Of a stretch of 64,000 nt of DNA, positions 22,971 through 35,700 are shown one piece after another (the stretch's first letter is position 1; each line of letters begins with the position of its first letter). The position numbers and the translations under genes were made by a program. This stretch comes from Hofstenia miamia (lineage: Eukaryota; Xenacoelomorpha; Acoela), in the NCBI GenBank assembly GCA_004352715.1, contig SCFE01000115.1, positions 1,304,046 through 1,368,045 of the forward strand, given 5' to 3'. The notes beneath the pieces were generated by a model. That model saw only the letters and a list, made by a program, of their open reading frames with translations. It was not told the origin of the DNA and did not search any database.

Positions 22971-25900
22971 GTATTTGCATTTCCTTTACAATTAATGTAC
23001 ACAGATATTCGAATAGTCAACTATCAAAAACATTTCTGTATAATTATGTCCATTTGCTGATGCTATATTCTTAATATACTAGTAAGAAAAAGTAAATATC
23101 CACATTTTTAGGAAGAATTTTTGTAAAAATATGGCAAAGAATTCAATCCATTACTAATAACATATTGAACTTAATGTCAAGTAAGTTTTTGACATTATGT
23201 AAACTACAAAACGCTATTGTAAATAAATTGATATTATCCGCATTATATCAATTTTAAATACTTAGACCAAAGCGTAAAAATGTATGGGGTGATATCACAT
23301 CCATCATAATCCCTACCGTCGACCTCTGCGTTTAAGGTCCTATGTTCCACCTAAAAAATATGCATGCATATTTATCATAATTGATGATCCATATAAATAC
23401 ATATAAATATACATAAATTTTTAATAAGAAAATCACTGTATTGTCGTATTGAAATTTTCGTTCATTCGGTATTCGTGTACATGTATTACGAAAAATTTCA
23501 TTGTGTAGATATTTTATATTTTCGTGCACTCGTGTATTTTGTTACATCTATATATATCAAAGAAAATATATTGATCTTCAGTTTTGTAAGTTGGAATGCA
23601 TTTATAAGGCAAATTCCCAGGAATTATAAGAGAACCTAGCACAGTGCACAAACTATTTTAACTCATTTTTTCAATTTTCAAGCTTAAGTAGATCCCACCT
23701 GTTGCAAGATCGGAGACGAAATACTTCAGACTTTTCTCAGGAATATGACTCTAATTTAATTTCTATTAGTTTATTTTGTGTATCTTCGGCCAAATACTCG
23801 TGTATTTAGAGTAATGACAAATTTAAATGAATATTTGATACACATATATTGTACAAATACTATTCTACATCAGGCAATACTTATTTGTAAATATGAGCTG
23901 AAATATATATGTTGTGTATTGTATATTATAATTTTAGGCAGATCAGATGTAATATTCGAATTCAAAAAAGTGAGTAAGACATACAATACTTCCTTCAGTC
24001 TTCCTATGATTGATCCAGTAGTTGTCACCGTTGTCAGACAGAAGACATTCCTAGATCAAATGTTACGGTACATTTCAATAACCGTTATATACATTTCCAT
24101 GATAATGATGGGAGCGGAATTCAATATTAAACTTATGCAGAGAATCATGGATAAACCAGCAAGCATTGGCATAGCTCAAGTAACCAATATGCTTGTTCAA
24201 CCCTTGGTAGGTATTTTTATCTCTTACTAAATATTCATATTTCAACGTATAATGAATAATTATTTCTAAGGCAGTATATTAACTTCAAAATTTAGAAAAG
24301 AAGTTTATATTATTGAGACTAAATATGTATTGAAATTTGCATTGTAAATTATCGTTATCAATACTTCTATAGTTTGCATTTTTTGAAATTTATGTATTTG
24401 CAAATATTCTGCTGTCCTGTTTTTCCATACATATAATTTATTTTCAGTGTGATGCTAGCGGGAAGTTCTCGCTATATCTTTAAAACAATTACGCCATGCT
24501 TTGAATAAGCTTTGCCTGTACTGATGCACTTTCTGCTCCAAATTCTCACCCTTATTATCAGATGATTACTGTCTCCAGAACTTTCTCAAATAGCTTGCAG
24601 TTTTAACTTACCTCAGCTACTGAGAGCTATCATTAGAACTCTACCCACTTTGGTATTCCTAATTCATCCAAGACTCACTTATAACTCTTCGCATTGCTCC
24701 TAGTATTCTACTTGCTACTGGGACTATCTCAACGACCACAATCTCTTTATTTGCTATGCTCTACCCTATGCTTGACCATCTTATATTTTTCATTGCTTTC
24801 TACTATCATGTGCTTATGTTCATGCTACTTGTCTCCTGCTCTTCAAAAATGCTGCTGGTATTTTCCCATGAACAATTGTGAATTTCTTCAACCAGTAGCC
24901 ATAGTACCTAATTTCTGCCGGTTATCTACTAGTTATTCATTTTCTTTAGAGCAACTTCCAACCTTACAATCTGACCACTTTATCTTCTCATCTAAGCTTT
25001 TCTTGACCTTCACAAATTTATTTCCGATTCTTAACTTCCCCATATCCTTACTCAAATTCTTACCGCACCTTAGGCAATGCTTTAAGAAAATATTCTCTTA
25101 TTGAAATACCAGTTTCTGTTGAAGAAATGTGCAAAAGAATTTTACATATTGGTAATGCATACATGTTTAGGCTGCCTACCTTATTGGAATTTCTTTGAGA
25201 ATGCAGTCTACACAAATCTTATATTTGATCATGGTTGGTTGTTGTCCTGCAGAAGGAAATTCCAACATGATGGCCATGATAATGGATGGGGAAGTCACGT
25301 TGAGTTTTGTCATCACCTTTATGAGCACAATCATGTCAATGGGTAAGTCATTTTCTTTATCAATTCGAAGTCGTGTCGTTTTATTGACTAATATGGACTT
25401 CTGTTAGACCAAAAACCCCTAAGTTGTCGGACGGACTTCCAAAATATTCATAATTCATACTATTCTTAGGTTTATCATTATTCTTTAAAATATCTTCCAT
25501 AAAACATGTCCTTATGAACAATATGAACAACTTGTCATAGCATCTTCATATTCACAAATTCTAATTTTTTGAGCACGCTTTTTTTGTTGTTTTGTTCCGG
25601 TGTAATGCTGTTGTTCTATACTGAAGCAGCGTATTCAATTGATGGTCTCATAAAGGTTTTATATATGGTAACAATATGTTTACTTGGAATTTTACTTCGT
25701 TTTAATTGACGCAATTAATTTTCGTGACTTTCTTTGTTAGGTATTCTATATGACTATACCACATTACCTTGGCTTGTATTCTTCAACTATTTTATGTTTA
25801 TCACTGCAGTGTTTTGTTTCACCAATTATGAACTGTTTGTACAACGTTTTCTCGTTTTCTGAAATTATGGATTCAGCTCGTTTAGGTGGTATCACTGAGT

Positions 25901-27705
25901 AGAGTCATCAATATATTGGGCGTGGAATTTGTAATTTATTAATAGGGTATTTATGAATAAGGTTCCTATCCATGACCAATTTTTGTACCTTGTGATATAC
26001 CAAAGACTGCTTAAAATATTTTCACCACTTTCAAAGTAGAAAACGTACCATCAGGTAGGCTTAGGCTACTCTTTGTGTGCGTTTGTATAAAAGGGTTAAT
26101 ATCCACTTCACTATCGATGGATCTTCGCCTATGTTTATTTTGCTTTCGTTCTCGGCAGAGGTTCCCCTTTTAGCATTAAATTTCGATTATTACCTAGAAA
26201 TATACTGAGTCAAAGTGATAGAAAAAAGATGGCCACCCAACTGAATAATTGCAGCAAAAAGTTTGTTTACTTTTAAGAAGAATTTTCTATGAAGCACAAA
26301 TGTAAATTTGCTCTAAGATTTCGAATGAATTAGATAACATAGCTTCTGAATAGTTTGCAAGCGATCGCAAATTTTAGCTGACCATAAAATTTAAATATGA
26401 AAGACGGGCCTAACAAAATTTACCCATCACTGCTATCAAATACAGCTAGCAAAAATTCTTTACTGTATGCAGTCATCACTGATGAATTAATTGTCTAAAT
26501 TTAACAATGAGTCTGTGCTATCTAACGAATTGGAATTCTATCTATATGAACAGTTTATTTTTTATCCCTGCCTAGTCCTTGTTCCTCGTTTTCCTAAAGG
26601 GTCTCAATAAACCATGCCCTGTGCAACAAAACTCGTCAAATTTGTCTTCTATTTGTACATAAGTTGAACTTTGTTATATTTTACAATGAATTCAATTATT
26701 ATCTGTTAAAATGCTATTTCTAGTGTAAACTATTATATTCTAAAACAAGGAAACGCTTAAGCTTGCTATGTCTTCAATTTAATAACCATCTGTGAATTTA
26801 CGTGTGCACAAGGAATTGTGGGTTAACTAATTAACAGTAGGAGTTATATTTTACACAAACTCATAACTATAATTTTCTTTGCTTATTAAAGCTTTAGTTT
26901 TAACAATAAATTTAGCATTTTTACAGTAAGACAATCTAACATAAATTCCCGTTTTGTAATATACAACAAATTACTTAAATTTTAAAAAAATATATAATTC
27001 AATTGCAATTACATTCCTAAACAATAAATTTGTGAGATTTTGATTTTGAATATTCTATAGTTAATTAATATTAGTAAAGAATCATTTAGGCTGGATGCCG
27101 TTGAACCTCTTCACATATTCAAACTGGCTTCCTAAGACTGAAATATCATCTGTTGATGAAATAGAGATACCATATGGTCGCATGGTTATTAATCTTGTTG
27201 AAATTCTCATTCCGATTTTGTGTGGAATGCTTTTAAGATACTTTTCACCAACCATTGACAAAAGATGGAAAACTAAATTTCGATATTTCGTTGCTGCCTC
27301 TATAGTTTTCAACACCATCACAATTACCTTTGTTAATCGCTTCATATTCCACTTTGTAACTCTGAAAATGTTAATAGCCTGCACTCTTTTGCCATTAGTG
27401 GGCTTCACAGTTGGTGCTCTTGTTACATTTATTGCCAATCAATCTACAACATCCATCAGAACTGTTCTGTTTGAAACAGGTTTGCAGGTAAGGAAATGGT
27501 AAAGAATAGCATTGAAAATATTGAAACAATTTTCAAGTGACTACCATAGTATAATTATTGATTGTTTTAATTTAAAATTTTGCAAATTCAATCATTTTTG
27601 ATGGAGGTAGAAAAATTTGCAATTTAGGATAAAATCTAGTCGAATATTGGATTTCAATACCAGTTGTAGAAATTTCCAATATTTACTTTTAAAAACATTG
27701 GAGGA

Positions 27706-27741
<36 letters not shown>

Positions 27742-27903
27742 CGAATAACTGTTCTACAGTCAAGTAGGAAGCCCTNTTTCTCTATTTACAAATGCTTGGG
27801 TGTCTTAATATATAATGCGTATTTACAATATATACAAACATTAAAACAACTATCAAATACAAAAGGCGCATGATCTGGCCTATAAATACCAACAACTACC
27901 AAC

Positions 27904-27939
<36 letters not shown>

Positions 27940-29750
27940 CGAATAACTGTTCTACAGTCAAGTAGGAAGCCCTAATAATTTTGCATCAAAAATATTCAGC
28001 GATAAATATTATAAATTCTGATTATCCGAACAAGATATATTTTCCAAAATTTACTATTCTTCATTTATGATTTCTAAAGTAATTCATGTCTAAGACACTT
28101 TAGATATTCGAAGAAGAGAGATCAATACTTCTTTTGGCAACTCCAATATATATTCTTATCTGAATCGAGTGAATTTAATACAGTCCATTAGATTTATGCC
28201 CCAATACATCTACCAATTTTTACGCTTTTCTTAACAGTTTACATTGATACCACACATAGATTTCTTTGCAGCTAACCCTGGACTTCCAACATTTATATAT
28301 TAATATTTATATATTTCAGCTTGGTTAGAGAAATTGTATTTGTTTTTTTCCACTTCATGTCATTCTGTACTTGAAGATTTACTACACATTTATAAACATC
28401 ATGCGCTTCACAGCATAAGTTTATATAATTAGTTATAGTTTTTACTGTTGCAAAATCATTTATAGATAGTTTTATATTTTCTTCACTTTTTATTTATTAG
28501 TGAAGCTCTGAAGTGTGAATTTTGAATTAAGAAACCTATTTTTTCAATGTCATATTTCTAAGACATGTTACATTTTTGCTGAAAGTTTTAATAATAATTT
28601 TTAATGATGTATGCGAATTACTCTGAAGTTTATGGAACGAAAAATGCAAGGTAGTTCTCATATGTTCTACACCAGGTCTGAAAGTATATAGCTTGTGAAC
28701 TTCCCCTTTTTTATACCAAACATAGAGATGATAGTCTTTGAAAATCATTGAAGTCATGGCTTTTTACAAAATTTGTAACTAGTTATTAAAGTTTGCGTTT
28801 AACCTAGTACATTTTGCACAAATTTATGAAATTTATTTAGGATGCATATCTCGTAGTTTTAATAATTCACAGTTTGAGAGATGGTCCATCCCAAGATCTT
28901 CAGAGCGTTATTCCACTGCTTACAGCTGATATGTCACATATCATTGCCATCATCTTGTATATTATTCACAAGTGCGCAGTTCACTATTGGCCTCCTTATA
29001 AAACACGAGTAGAAAAGGATTGTCAACTCTTAGATCGCATCATTGCAGAAATGGAAAACCATGAAGACAGTTACAAGTTAGTTCAAATGTTCAAATTATT
29101 ATTTGTGTATATCCATTAAATTCCATATATTATAAACATTCCTACTAGTATCTAAGCATTTCTAAGATTCTTAATACTCTTACTATGATTCTGAAAACTA
29201 TTAGTTATCAAAAAATAATATTATAATAGTAATATTTTTATTTCTAGGAGATTCTGCTCAAAATTTGTATATATTTGTAATAATATTTTTGATACCAAAG
29301 TAAGCTAAAATAATTTCTATTTTTCTTCTTTTCACAAGTCATTTCTGCTCTTTGAAGAAATTATGTTTATTAATTATATATATATATATATATAAGATAT
29401 TAACCAATTCGGCTATAAACTACCGACGCTTTGTTATTTTTAATGGAAAGTGTAGAAACATCCCTAAAGTCTAAAGAGACAACAATTGTAACGGTAGCTT
29501 TTCTCGATTATAGTAGTGCATACAATACGGTGCTGCAAAATAAGTTGCTTAAGGAGGTACCCCCACCGAAAATCAATTTTCTCAGATTTGAGGTTATGTT
29601 AAAAAACAATGATATGCATGTAATAACCGAAGGTTGTAACGATGAAAAAACAAAATTTCAGAGGAATCGGAAATTTGGTTGCCATAGGAACCTAATACAA
29701 ATAAATAAAAGAATATACTTTGTGGCAAATTTTTTCAGGTGATGTGAATC

Positions 29751-29794
<44 letters not shown>

Positions 29795-32700
29795 TATAAC
29801 ATTTATATATCATATTAAATCTAATTAGGGGCCCTATGCAACCATAGGGAGATTTTGTGCAATTTATGAAATGATAAGTAGTAGCATGCATAAATTTGCA
29901 TTAAATATGCGTAAATCAATTTTCTAAAAAATTAAAGACATAACATAAAAAATGATTCTGTAGTTGCATAGACTAATGGGTGTAGAATATACATGCCAAA
30001 TTTGATGTTGGTACTCTTTTCCTTCTTGAAGATTTCTTTGCCAAAAATATGCAAAATGTAATAAAGCGAAAAATGGAGAAAAACACAGTTAAAGTGCATT
30101 TTTGAACAAAATTGAGCCAAAATTGTCAGATATTTTTACATTTTTTATGAAATTTGGATGTATTTTCTGAAAAATTATTTTGGATATGTTTAAAGAAGTA
30201 TATTTTGACTAAGTTTAATAAATAGAAAAAATGTTACAATTTATAGTATTTTGGCAAAATTTCTGTGGGGGACCCCTTAATAAGCTATACTTGCTGCTGT
30301 GGTTAGCGAAATTTTGAAAAAATCATACCTTTTTGGCTTCAATCAAAGTATTAAATAAAGATGTAACAAACTTTCAGATAAAATTAATGTGAATGTATTA
30401 GTACCGCAAGGGGACCACTGTCTGGTATGGTATTCATATACCTAGCAAATGAAATCTATAACGAGCAAATCATATGTCCTACAAAATCAAAAATTATAAA
30501 ATATTCTGATGACACACGCATCACAGGAGACATTTCACTGTCATCGTGTGAAAGTGATGATATTTGTTTCACACATAATCTTGCCGATATAGTTCGGCAA
30601 AGCAATCCCATTGTAAATTAAAAGAAATCTGCTATTCTATGTTTTAGCCATTTCAACATTAAAAACCCAAAATTGCTATTAATTGTTAATAACAAACACG
30701 TTGTAAAATATGGAATTTTCCTTGATGAGTAAAATCAAATATCTTGGTGTAATGCTAAACAAGAATTTCAATTGGAATAATCATGTGAAAGTGGTTATAA
30801 AGAAAGCATATAAGTGTATTCTATCATTTGCATTTTTAATTGAATACCTATCCTTTAGTAAAAAGTTGCTAATTTTTAAGATGTACGTAATTCAATTATA
30901 CACATATGCTTCTGTTGCATGGTCAATAGTTATCACAGAAAGAAACAGAAAAGATCTTGAAAAACCTCTAAAACTGTTTGCTACATTAACAAAATCTATT
31001 AACAACGCTTACTATGGAGTATTTAAGAAATATACAAACAAGATATATGAGGACAAACCTCATCCACTGCATATAAGCATCATTTTTTCGAAACATCAGA
31101 CGAAGACAAACGAAAGTTTTGAGGGGTCGTGTTTTACCTTAACCCTCAAATCAACTCGTTATTGCTTTTAATCCAAAAATGGGTGGTTGCTAAATTTCAT
31201 CACAATAAACATTTATGATCAAGACTGCATTTATTTTTGATTTTACATGTAATACATTGTAAGTACCGAAAATAAACGTTTAAGAAATTGTTTGGAAATT
31301 ACAAAATAATTTATGGAACTTTTCTACAGGCCCGTGATTGCATTTGAAATTTAGGGGCCATATTGCCCCGCAAAGTTAGATAAATTAATCATAGTTTTAC
31401 TCATATGAAATAGTTTCACACTTTTTCATTGAATTTTTAAATAAAATGGCATTAGTATTGTATATATTTCAACTAAAATATATTCACTTTAACCTAGTTA
31501 CAGAATATTAGAATTAATACTATGGAGTTTTGTATCCAGGGTGACAAGAGGAAGGGGGCCCAGTGGCCAAACAGGGAGGGCCATGCCCCTCGCCTTCCCT
31601 ACTCACGGCCCTGCTTTTCTACGAAATATGAGTCATATATCTATTTGAGAGTTAAGAGAAAGTACTATTAAAAACAGTTTTAAGTAACCTTACAACAACA
31701 AAGAACTTTGAAAAAGTCATTTTGGAGGTCATGTGAAGTTCACTAATTCTATATATTAAATTTTCAAAAAGTAACCGCTTACTACTAATAATATAATTAA
31801 GCTACAAAACATTAAGAAATTGCAATGCAAATTTGCACCTATTTTGCCTAAAGACATTCTTCTTACCGTTTGAAATTTTAATTCGTGAATTTTTTGCATA
31901 AATAAAAATTTACTTAATCATACTTTGCAAAAACTATTCAAATCTTTTAGTTTCAAAACTACAAATTTTAGGAACAAAGCAGATGAACAGGAGATTGATG
32001 AGTCCAACGAAAATTTCATAGAAAACGAGCAGCCTCGGATGAACGGCTCAACCACTCTCTACGAAGAAGAAGTTGTTGAAGCGGAAGAAGAAATCAAAAT
32101 GACCTCATCCCATAAAATGGGCCTAGTATTTTACAATGATAGCCTACAAAGCAGTACATCAACACCTTCGCCAAGATTTCATAACAATGCTATTCACAGC
32201 GCAAGTATGTTTCCAGTCTCAAAGCTATTTTTAGAAATTCGTAATAACACCCATTTTACATTTAATTTTGCAGTGTACTCATGTCACTTTACATCATCTA
32301 AATTAATATTGCGCACATGTTGCTACTACGAATGAATTGTTTACTCTCGCGCATCAAGGAATTTTAATTGAAATTCAAATTAGCTAACATAGTATTTTTG
32401 CAAACAATGAAACAACTTTGGTCTATAAAAACTGGCTTGCAGTTAATAACGGGTGTTCACTAGAAATTTGGAATATTTGAAAATACTCCAGGAAAATGAA
32501 ATGGTAAAATTTAGAGTGAAATTCAATGTATGTGACATATATTTGTAATCAATATTTTGTTTTGTAGGCCTTAGAATCTGTTGCTTATCACGCTAAAAGC
32601 AATATACAAAAACTTAGATAAGAAGATCGCAGATCAGTTGTCATACAATAACTGATTGATCATCCTGAGGCTTCCACGTAGAGTGTGGCTCTAAAGTTCA

Positions 32701-35700
32701 AACAGCTCAACATACCTCAATCTTCCGTGTACAACATTATCAAGAATTAGAAAGTAAGAGGCGAAATTGCAAAAAGTAGCGGCTTAGGAAAGCAATCTGA
32801 AAAGACGACTCCACAGTTGAGGAAAAAATGGTTAAAAACAAAGGCCTGTCTCAAAGAGAAATATCAAAGAAATTTTAGATTTCTTTTGGCTATGCTAACA
32901 AAATATTGAAAGAAGGGGGCATATCCGCCTCTAAGAGTGCAAAGAGGCCTCATGCAACTGAGAAACAAATTAAAGCTCAGCGATTACGGATTGGCCGTCT
33001 TACCGAAAGTTTTTGTCAATAGGTGATAGCAACCCTAGTTGTGTTCTTGGTGATAAAAGCTACTTTACCCTATCTCATAACAGCATAGCTAGCAACCAGT
33101 ATTATTATTCCACGTCAACGATCGGCGCTAGTGGTAATGTCACATACGATTCACAGAAGAAATTAGAGACGAAGGTCCTAGTCTGGATTGCTGTGAGTGA
33201 TTCAGGAATTGGAAAGACATACATTTATCCTTCAAATCTTGCTGTCAATAAGGAAATTTATTCTGATAAGTGCATTCGCAAATTTCTGCTCTCATTTCAG
33301 GAAGCCAACCATGCTGACAGCAACTACATATTTTGTGCCAAAAAACATGAGCCCTCAATGCCTACCACACTTGAGATCAATTGAGGACTTTTTGTCTATC
33401 TTCAAAAAAGACGTTTATAAGCATAATGGGCAAGAGGAGACTTGGATCAACTCAAAAGAATTAAATACTGCTTGAGGAAAATGGACGCAAATGCTGTACG
33501 TGCCATGATGACCAATGTGAAAAGTATGTTGAGAAAGGCAAGAGAAAAATGTCTTGATTTTTTGCTTCATTGATATGTTCTAATTCACTGACATCTATTG
33601 TTAAATTTTTATTGTCATTTAGTTATTGTAATTGTGTCGTTTAACTTTTATAATGTGTTTAGGACTATTCCAAATGTCTAGTGAGCACCCGTTATCATTT
33701 TGAGTATTTATAATATGCATGCTAAGCTTGGGTATTACGAGGCAAGTGTTTATAGAACATGGTATTTACTTGTTCTAATCACATGGGGCTTTAGCCTGGG
33801 ACTTAACATTTTCATCAAACTTAGACAATACAACAAATTGGGACAAAGAATTTCATTCCCCTATAACTTTACCCCTCATGGGTTCCCTTGCTCTGTTTTT
33901 CGGAAAAAACTTGGAAGAATATGAGTGTAACTGGGGTTTTCCATTGCCTAATTTAATTAGTCATAATTTTTGCCAATTTTTTCCTAATTAGACGTAATGC
34001 AGGAGACTAATAGGAGAACAGGATATTTTATAGAATTTGAATGGGATGGGAATGAAACTATGACTTAGGGTAAGTTCAGCTTGCTTTGGTCAATTATAGA
34101 GGTGCAGTTCGCATTACGGCAGTGTTTTAGAAATCCATGGACTGGTGCAGTGAAGTGAATGAATGTTGATGGGTTGACATAAACTTAAAGCATAGTGGTT
34201 TAAAAGTGTCCATAGAGTTAGGTACTGAAACCAGAAATGTTGGTTTTAATCGACCCTCAATGTTTGGTATTTAAACTTGATGGTATTGCCTGTTATTTAG
34301 ATTGTCTTAATTATTTTCCTTCCCAATCCAATATCAAACCAATTTTAGATGACTTTATTCAGAGTTGGTGGTTCGATTCGATACTTGAAAATTCAATATG
34401 AAAAGTAAAAAAAAACGTTTATAAATTGAGCAGCACTGAATCAAAATTTATTGTTGCGTGCTTGGTAACATTTTCCCCAGTTGTACAAATGAATAACCTG
34501 TGATCTCCCAAGTATGCCCACAAAAAGAAGTAGATGAGCAAACACCAAGAACTAAAACTTATGACATAAACTTGACAGAGTAAACATGACAACTGCAATC
34601 TTAGTTATCAGTTGAACGGCGAGTAATCGCATCTTCTGGTAATTGTTGTGAAAATCGATATAGAAAAGTAGTTTAAATTGAAAAGATTGCAGTTGTCATT
34701 TTTCCAGCAAATAGTAGATATTGCAGTATCTACATAGTGAAATTGCTTGAATTTATTCTATACCATTCACAGATTTTGTAAATTTGCTATTTCTGTTTCA
34801 CCAATGGAGCAATACTTAAACGAGATCTTATGGAGAAAAATTTCTTTATAAAAATTGCTCAAATTTTATTATACTGGTAATTAGTTCGTGATTTTTAATA
34901 TTTGTTAAAAATGCTTTTCTCATTTCCGCTTACGTCTATGTGTCCAAAACTGTTATATTTTAAGAGGTTGGTAAGCGTGAGATCCAAAGTCTCCATTTTG
35001 TTTGAGGTGGCAATCAAATATTTCAAATGACTTTCTCAATATAGATTTCTCATTTGTTAAATATTCACGTATTATTCAGTTTATCAGCAGATTTTAATCA
35101 CAGTTTTTATGATTTTTGTTGGTGTTCTTCATAGGGTTCCATTATTTAGGTATGAGTTACCTTAACATTTTAGGGAAGTCTATTTTTAGCCTGGATTATG
35201 CGAAGAACTATTAAGAGACTGTTACAAGACAGCAAAGAGAAGTAGCTAAATTGCAACCGAATTAGAATTTAAAGTCTCATCCTATAAAAGGACTCCTGCA
35301 ACTAACACCCAACAATGAATGTGGCTGGAATCAATACGACACTTTCTCATTCATCAGCGAAAGATGATACATTTGCAGCTAATATTGATAAAATCTCAAT
35401 TGAAAATGAATCTTGTTTTGATAACAAATTACTGACATTTTGAAAGCAACAAAATCATGCCCAATTCTCATCCATGTACTTTCTGATATCAGCAATGATG
35501 CAATATATATATATATATATATATATATANNNNNNNNNNNNNNNNNNNNNNNNNNNNNNNNNNNNNNNNNNNNNNNNNNNNNNNNNNNNNNNNNNNNNNN
35601 NNNNNNNNNNNNNNNNNNNNNNNNNNNNNATATATTATAAATTTAAAATTTAAAACCCTTATTATAATTCCCACATAATATTTATCCAAAAAATAACTTT

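Noticed and set aside
24694-25104. 136-codon plus-strand frame in SLC10 intron 2
   Set aside because: Leu/Ser-rich with no motif; it lies opposite a better-supported antisense LINE remnant and inside an intron.
27082-27438. 118-codon minus-strand frame
   Set aside because: Exact antisense shadow of SLC10 exon 4, which has family motifs and matching splice phases.
34366-34380. GGTTCGATTCG, a tRNA B-box-like word
   Set aside because: No A box or cloverleaf arms could be placed at the right distance.
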